The notes beneath the pieces are model-generated. The model saw only the letters and a program-made list of their open reading frames with translations. It had not been told where the DNA came from and did not search any database. Shown in pieces: positions 32,271 through 36,611 of a stretch of DNA of 36,611 nucleotides (positions are counted from its first letter, which is position 1; every line of letters begins with the position of its first letter). The position numbers and the translations under genes are program-made. The DNA is from a bacterium (lineage in GTDB: Bacteria > Desulfobacterota > Deferrisomatia > Deferrisomatales > Deferrisomataceae), in contig JALUTY010000061.1 in assembly GCA_027021615.1 (NCBI GenBank), positions 1 to 36,611 on the forward strand. Direction: 5' to 3'.

Positions 32271-33167
32271 CTAATCGGACTGATTCCTGCGGCGCCTCCG
32301 GGCCGCCCCGAACCCGGCCAGGCCCGCGCCGAACAGGAACAGGGTACCCGGCTCGGGCACGGGCTGGAACGGATCGCCGAACCGGGCCACAGACCAGTTG
32401 CCCGATCCGATCTCCGCGGGATCCGAGGCGTACACCTCCATGTAATACGTGATGGGCACAGCGGTTCCAGCGTAGCTCGACAGGTCGACGCTGTGGGTCT
32501 GCTCGGCGAAGTCGACCCACACGTCCGCATAGCTGTTATCCCCATAATCGCTAACCGCTCCCCCAAGGCTGTCGTTGGAATCGTCATACGACCAGGTCCA
32601 GCCAATGGGGTTCCCGCCGCTGTCATATTGATATACGGCTTTGAGCGTCGCAGCGGAGGTCCATTTGAGCACGTTGTCCACCCAGATCTTGATCAGGTAC
32701 GAGGCGACCAGAGTCCCCGAGCCCTCGGCATCGCCCCCCACGCTAAGCGAGCCCTGGCTAACGGTAAACGTGAAGAAGGGATCCGAGCTGCTCACAGCCC
32801 ACGCAGGCTCGTACCACGTAACCGATGCAAGGCCATATCCATCCGCCGGTTCTCCCAAGTACTCCGCTCCGAGGGCATGCCCGGCCCCCACCCAGACGTT
32901 GCCGCTAGCATCTCCGTAGGCCGCAGCAAGGGCTGCCTCCCAGTCGCCGCAAGCATAGTCCTGACACTCCCACGGCGGCGTCCCCGCCCATTGCTCGGCC
33001 CACGCCCTCGCCCGCTCGGTGCCGGTTCCGAGGTCGCTGACTGTGCCGCCGTTGGCAGCCGCTACGTACGCCTCGGCATAGCTGGTGATGGTCACGGCCT
33101 GGGCCGTGCCGGTCCATCCGGCACCCCACAGACCTACGCACAGGGTAAGGACCAGGATCTTCCGCAT
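32271..33167 (-). CDS. PEP-CTERM sorting-domain protein, exported
   Basis: A 298-residue secreted protein. Residues 1-24 (MRKILVLTLCVGLWGAGWTG, then TAQA) are a Sec signal peptide. The middle is Ser/Gly/Asp/Tyr/Trp-rich beta-type sequence without a known catalytic motif. The C-terminus from residue 270 is the tripartite sorting signal: VPEPGT, a hydrophobic helix LFLFGAGLAGFGA, and ARRRRRNQ. PEP-CTERM proteins are cut and handled by exosortase (EpsH), usually in exopolysaccharide or floc/biofilm contexts; no exosortase gene is in this window. ATG 33167 follows TGAGGAGGAACCC. Confidence 0.92.
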   Translation of the reverse strand: MRKILVLTLCVGLWGAGWTGTAQAVTITSYAEAYVAAANGGTVSDLGTGTERARAWAEQWAGTPPWECQDYACGDWEAALAAAYGDASGNVWVGAGHALGAEYLGEPADGYGLASVTWYEPAWAVSSSDPFFTFTVSQGSLSVGGDAEGSGTLVASYLIKIWVDNVLKWTSAATLKAVYQYDSGGNPIGWTWSYDDSNDSLGGAVSDYGDNSYADVWVDFAEQTHSVDLSSYAGTAVPITYYMEVYASDPAEIGSGNWSVARFGDPFQPVPEPGTLFLFGAGLAGFGAARRRRRNQSD

Positions 33168-33228
33168 GGGTTCCTCCTCAGTGGTGGAAGTGGAGTGGAC
33201 CGGTAACCGGGTCTACCCTGCAGGAGAC

Positions 33229-33246
33229 ATGCAAGACGAGGGCCAA
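33229..33246 (-). promoter_or_regulatory. Sigma-54-type promoter for the PEP-CTERM gene
   Basis: The minus strand reads TTGGCCCTCGTCTTGCAT: the invariant GG and GC are exactly 10 bases apart, matching TGGCAC-N5-TTGC with two changes. The predicted start gives a leader of about 50 bases. RpoN control through PrsR-type activators is known for PEP-CTERM genes in other bacteria. Confidence 0.65.
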
Positions 33247-33285
33247 CAGTCGACATACCGCACGACCACCCGGATGCGGGGTTTT

Positions 33286-33319
33286 CCCAGCCCGGGCCCG
33301 GCGTGCACGCCGGGCTGGG
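33286..33319. promoter_or_regulatory. Inverted repeat upstream of the sigma-54 promoter, possible enhancer site
   Basis: CCCAGCCCGG (33286-33295) is mirrored by CCGGGCTGGG (33310-33319), with GGCGTGCACGCC nested on the right side. It lies about 40-90 bases upstream of the -24 box, where an enhancer-binding protein would sit. It could instead be a transcription terminator, but no T-run follows on either strand. Confidence 0.45.
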
Positions 33320-33487
33320 CAAGTGAGTGTGAAACGTTTTTCCTCAAAGCGGAAACCGGCTGCCAGCCCCCTCAGCCCCTACCCGTCTCTGGAGAGGCCG
33401 CAGACCAGGAGACGAAACGGGACAAACCCAGAACGAGATCAACCAACCACAGAACTCCCCACAGCCTCCTTGGTTCGCGAGGCCACC

Positions 33488-33567
33488 TCGCGGGCCACCC
33501 GCCGCACAACCCCTTGCTGCCGCAGTCCAGGCAACCTGATGCGGGCGCTTCTCGGCACACCCGTGCC
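33488..33567 (+). repeat. Short direct repeat flanking the PEP-CTERM gene, copy 2
   Basis: The partner of 31918-31995. The rest of 33320-33790 has no gene that I can support. Confidence 0.6.
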
Positions 33568-33791
33568 TCCCGCCCCCGGAGTCTGACACTTCTTGGTATG
33601 CGAGTTCAGTGATTCAATGGGTTGAGGTTCTGAGGTCTCCTATTTTTGCACTACACGATGGGCCTCAAGGGCGCTTGGGGACAGGGGCGAGCCCAGAGCC
33701 CGGAGAATTCGGCCTGGTCCCTCGTGGACCGGGTGCCAACGCGGGTCGTCATGCCGCCCACCACCAGCTCTACATCCCTTCCCGCACGTCT

Positions 33792-34466
33792 TCAAAAAAC
33801 TGTTGCGCGTCCGCCTACCGATCGGACCGACGCCAGAGCTTCCCGGTTCCCTCCCGAGTCATCCCCACCCCGATCACTACCTGTTCCGGTCTTTTCGGCC
33901 GTCCCGGCTCGCCTCACGTCCTCCTCCCCCAGGGAACGGTCCCCCTCGAAGTCGGTGGACGTGATGTCGTAGAACACCGGGTCCGTGACCGCACCCTCGT
34001 CGAGTACGCGCCAGGCCACGGCCTGCTCCACCTCCTCCTTCGCCTCAATCAGCCGGTCCCTGGCCCGCAGCAGGTGGTGGTACGACGGGGGTCCCCCACC
34101 CCGGACACTCCTTCCATCCAGTCCAGCAGGGCCCATTGGCCCGTAGGCTCACCCAGCCGGTTCACCACCAGAAGCCGGACCATCTCGGCCGCCCCGAAAG
34201 AGGACTGCCCCTCCAAATCACACGCCCGGAGGGCCTCCGTCAACCCGAGGCGATCCCACGCCCCGGCCACCGCGTACACATGACCATAATCCCAAGCGCT
34301 TACCCCGGCAGGCTTCCTCTTGTCCCCTCCTTTGCCAGAGGGCCTGCCCGCACCGCGGCTTTCCTGGGCGGCGCGCAAGAACCCCTTGCCCAGCTTCTGG
34401 AAGGTGTTGGGACCGAGGTTGAGGAGCACCTGGTGCGGGAAAAAATATTTCTTCTGCAATAGCAAT
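33792..34466 (-). pseudogene. Decayed transposase, IS4/IS1634-like
   Basis: Pieces of one transposase are spread over different frames. The first reads DYGHVYAVAGAWDRLGL, AAEMVRLLVVNRLGEPTGQW and ALLDWMEGV; a second frame continues HLLRARDRLIEAKEEVEQAV and VFYDITSTDFEGD; a third carries EQVVIGVGMTREG. There are at least two frameshifts (near 34090 and 33885), and the C-terminal catalytic part is gone. No intact terminal inverted repeats are evident. Confidence 0.75.
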
Positions 34467-34480
34467 GAGTTACAACTCAC

Positions 34481-35160
34481 ATACCTTCAATAAAGTGTCA
34501 AACTTCGGTCTCCCGTCTCCCTTTTCGTCCCCGGAGCCGCGATCCCCAAGGGGCGCCCTACGAACGGGGCGAAACATCCCCGACCCCGCCACCGGCGCCT
34601 ACCGGACCGGACTGCGGGGCCAGTCCCCCGACCCATGCTGGGCTCGCCCCCCGGGATCGTTGCCTCGAGGCGTGGGAACGAGTAGGGTCAACACCGTGTC
34701 AAGCCCCTCCCGGGGGGGTTGGTCCCGAGTGGCTCCGTTGTGCCGATTGTGACCCGGCCCCACCGGCCCGATCGCGGCTGGTTCCGGCAGCAGGCTGCCG
34801 AAAGGTCGGCCTGCGGTGCACCCCGAGGGGGGATGCCAAATCACAAGCCGTGAGAACCGGGTGATTTGCGAGACCCAGACGATTCCGCGGGATAGCGGAA
34901 GTCAGACGCGCCGGAAGGACGAATCCCACGGACGGGACGAGTGACAGGACCGTTCCCGAGAGGCCGCCGCCGAGAGATCCGTTCTTCAGCATCGTGGGCA
35001 GTAGTGCGATCCGTGCCACGGGGTGGGGAGCGCCCCCGGGGTGAGATTGCCCCCCTCAACCCGGAAGCACTCGGGCGCCGGCAGTGTGCGTTCGCGCCGG
35101 GAGCTGGAGCCCCCTCGGGAGCACAGCAGAAGCCCATTGACCCGGTGCGGCTTGCCCCCC
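34481..35160. other. Intergenic region of about 680 bases, no recognised gene
   Basis: It lies between the transposase remnant and the exporter gene. The frames present are low-complexity Arg/Pro/Gly shadows without ribosome sites. It could be decayed mobile DNA or carry a structured RNA, but I cannot identify either. Confidence 0.4.
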
Positions 35161-35182
35161 AGTAGACTTGAGTGCTTGCAGG

Positions 35183-36133
35183 ATGACATCAAGAATAATC
35201 GGCATCGATCGAAATACCTTCTACGGGCTGTCGGCAATCCTGCTCTGGAGCACAACGGTTGCGTTGGCTCGGAGCATTGGGGAACAAATCGGCCCGCTCA
35301 CAGCGGGAGCATCTGTATACCTGGCTGCCGGATCGGTTTTCGTACTGCATGCGGTTCTTGACAAACATTTCACCAGAAGACTAAAGAACCTCCCCCCCCT
35401 ATACCTATTTGGTTGCGGAGCACTGTTTCTTATATATACGATAGCCCTTTTTATCGGTCTGGGCCTTGCCGCCAACCGCCATCAAGCCATTGAAGTGGGA
35501 CTGGTCAACTACCTGTGGCCTGCTCTCACTATACTGCTCTCTCTGTTCATTCTATCCAAGAGAGCCCGTTTTGGGTTGATACCAGGAACCGTGCTGGCGG
35601 TTTACGGAGTTTTTGTTGTGTTGACCCAGGGTTCATCAGTCTCGTGGAAGTCTTTCTCGACGAACTTCGCAAGCAATCCCATGGCCTACGGCCTCGGCCT
35701 CGTTGCAGCGGTCTCGTGGGCCCTTTACTCCAATCTTGCCCGTCGCTGGGCCGAAACCGACGGCGATGGTGCCGTGCCGTTGTTCCTCTTGGTCACAGGT
35801 CTTGCATTGCTGCTCATGCGCCTCCTGCATCCGGAACAAGGCGTGTACAGCGTGCGTGTGGCTGCTGAAATAGTATTCATGGGCATGGCAACAGCACTCG
35901 CTTATGTCTTGTGGGATATCGCCATGAGGAAGGGAGATGTCGTATTTGTTGCAGCTTGCTCATACTTAACCCCGTTCTTCTCCACGGTAGTAAGCTGCAT
36001 TTACCTGAAGGTTGTCCCATCGCAAAGCTTGTTGTTTGGATGTTTGTTGATCATTATCGGCTCGATCATGAGCTGGCGTTCCGTTGATGACAAGGAACCT
36101 GCTGAGTCCACACGACAGCCCGTTCCGGAATAG
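35183..36133 (+). CDS. yddG: DMT-superfamily exporter, YddG-like (aromatic amino acid efflux)
   Basis: A 316-residue inner-membrane EamA/DMT transporter with about ten hydrophobic helices. NRHQAIEVGLVNYLWPALTIL closely matches the diagnostic stretch of E. coli YddG (HHQAIEVGMVNYLWPSLTIL), and the N-terminal ILLWSTTVALAR and C-terminal SYLTPFFSTVVS segments fit too. YddG exports aromatic amino acids and related compounds. The gene is clearly less GC-rich than its neighbours, with A/T-ending codons, which suggests acquisition from another lineage. The start is uncertain: ATG 35183 has only CAGG before it, and a TTG at 35168 is an alternative. Confidence 0.85.
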   Translation: MTSRIIGIDRNTFYGLSAILLWSTTVALARSIGEQIGPLTAGASVYLAAGSVFVLHAVLDKHFTRRLKNLPPLYLFGCGALFLIYTIALFIGLGLAANRHQAIEVGLVNYLWPALTILLSLFILSKRARFGLIPGTVLAVYGVFVVLTQGSSVSWKSFSTNFASNPMAYGLGLVAAVSWALYSNLARRWAETDGDGAVPLFLLVTGLALLLMRLLHPEQGVYSVRVAAEIVFMGMATALAYVLWDIAMRKGDVVFVAACSYLTPFFSTVVSCIYLKVVPSQSLLFGCLLIIIGSIMSWRSVDDKEPAESTRQPVPE

Positions 36134-36274
36134 CCATTCGATGCGCCACTGCCGATGCGGTATGCCCGTGCAACGGACGGCCGAACACATCAATGTCCTC
36201 CATCGGTTCCACCGTGCGAAGGGAAAGCTAAAGTGCAAAGGGGGAACACTGCTGCGTAGTTGCCTAGCGCTTCC

Positions 36275-36610
36275 TCACGCACCCTCTACCGTGTCTCCGC
36301 CCAAAACGTCCCGAAGCACCTCCGGCTCCTCTTGTGCCACCTTCCGCCCACGCGCCAAGCACCGGCTCGCGTCCGATCGTCCAAGCCCTAGAATCCGCCC
36401 CACCTCCGTAGCCTTCAGCCCCAGCACGTCCATCCCGACGTGGCACACCAGCCCCCGTGCGCCGCTCACCCGCGAATCCGTGCTCCGCCGGCCCTGCTTC
36501 ACCCCGGCGGCCACGAACCGCTCGTATTCTTGCCTCGCCTCCCGGACCGTTCGGCCGAACCGCCGCAGAACCTCTTCCTCCGCCTGTCCCGGAAGCTCCC
36601 GCGCCCCCAT
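36275..36610 (-). CDS. C-terminal part of a possible REP-associated (Y1-type) transposase, cut by the window edge
   Basis: A 111-residue frame runs to the right edge, so the N-terminus is probably outside the window. The stretch EYERFVAAGVKQGRR and the helix-turn-helix LGLKATEVGRILGLGRSDASRCLARGRK resemble the C-terminal tails of REP-associated tyrosine transposases in this group of bacteria. The catalytic HUH/Tyr domain is not in view, so the call rests only on the tail. A different helix-turn-helix protein is possible. Confidence 0.45.
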   Translation of the reverse strand: MGARELPGQAEEEVLRRFGRTVREARQEYERFVAAGVKQGRRSTDSRVSGARGLVCHVGMDVLGLKATEVGRILGLGRSDASRCLARGRKVAQEEPEVLRDVLGGDTVEGA

Positions 36611-36611
36611 C

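Noticed and set aside
34481..35160. Possible group II intron or other structured RNA
   Set aside because: I could not identify a domain V hairpin, a reverse transcriptase or a recognisable riboswitch core.

Overview
The window is high-GC (roughly two-thirds G+C) bacterial chromosome. The gene content is several CoA-ester degradation enzymes, a pentaheme nitrite reductase, 2-hydroxyacyl-CoA dehydratase-type activators, a PEP-CTERM protein behind a sigma-54-like promoter, and a selenocysteine-containing peptide system. This suggests an anaerobic or facultative Desulfobacterota (deltaproteobacterial) organism, perhaps Deferrisoma-like. That assignment is inferred from content, not from a marker gene.

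Layout. 1-463: a truncated short mobile repeat and a dispersed repeat. 464-4438 (minus): a LiuR-like MerR regulator, a gutted acyl-CoA ligase, an acyl-CoA dehydrogenase, a methyltransferase and a branched-chain-amino-acid-type binding protein. 4829-5005 (plus): a small CxxC lipoprotein with a strong terminator. 5113-6965 (minus): the most striking locus, a radical SAM/SPASM maturase (SbtM type) preceded by a 77-codon precursor peptide gene (SbtA type). That gene is hidden from ordinary gene finding because it has three in-frame TGA codons before its TAG stop. Each TGA is followed at 22-26 nt by a hairpin with a G-rich SECIS-like loop, and each sits in the motif U-[ST]-G-x-K. 7216-9681 (minus): a proton-type P-ATPase.

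10336-21801 (plus): a long catabolic cluster with two acyl-CoA ligases, an HMG-CoA-synthase-like/DUF35 fusion lacking the catalytic Cys, a thiolase, an SDR, a MaoC-type hydratase, an acyl-CoA dehydrogenase, a TetR regulator and a crotonase-fold enzyme. Together they could activate an acid and shorten it by beta-oxidation. The set resembles the bbs (benzylsuccinate) pathway in parts list, but the substrate cannot be read from sequence. The spacers carry short tandem repeats, a duplicated block of about 120 bp and a dispersed repeat of about 200 bp.

22093-31684 (minus): an Ldh-family dehydrogenase, NrfA, a 184-bp MITE-like element, a two-gene BcrA/HgdC-HgdB-like activator/reductase pair, two unrecognised small proteins and a universal stress protein. 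32271-33246 (minus): a PEP-CTERM protein with terminator and sigma-54-like promoter. 33792-36611: a decayed transposase, a YddG-like exporter of distinctly lower GC (likely acquired), and a possible transposase C-terminus at the right edge. I saw no rRNA, tRNA or CRISPR array.
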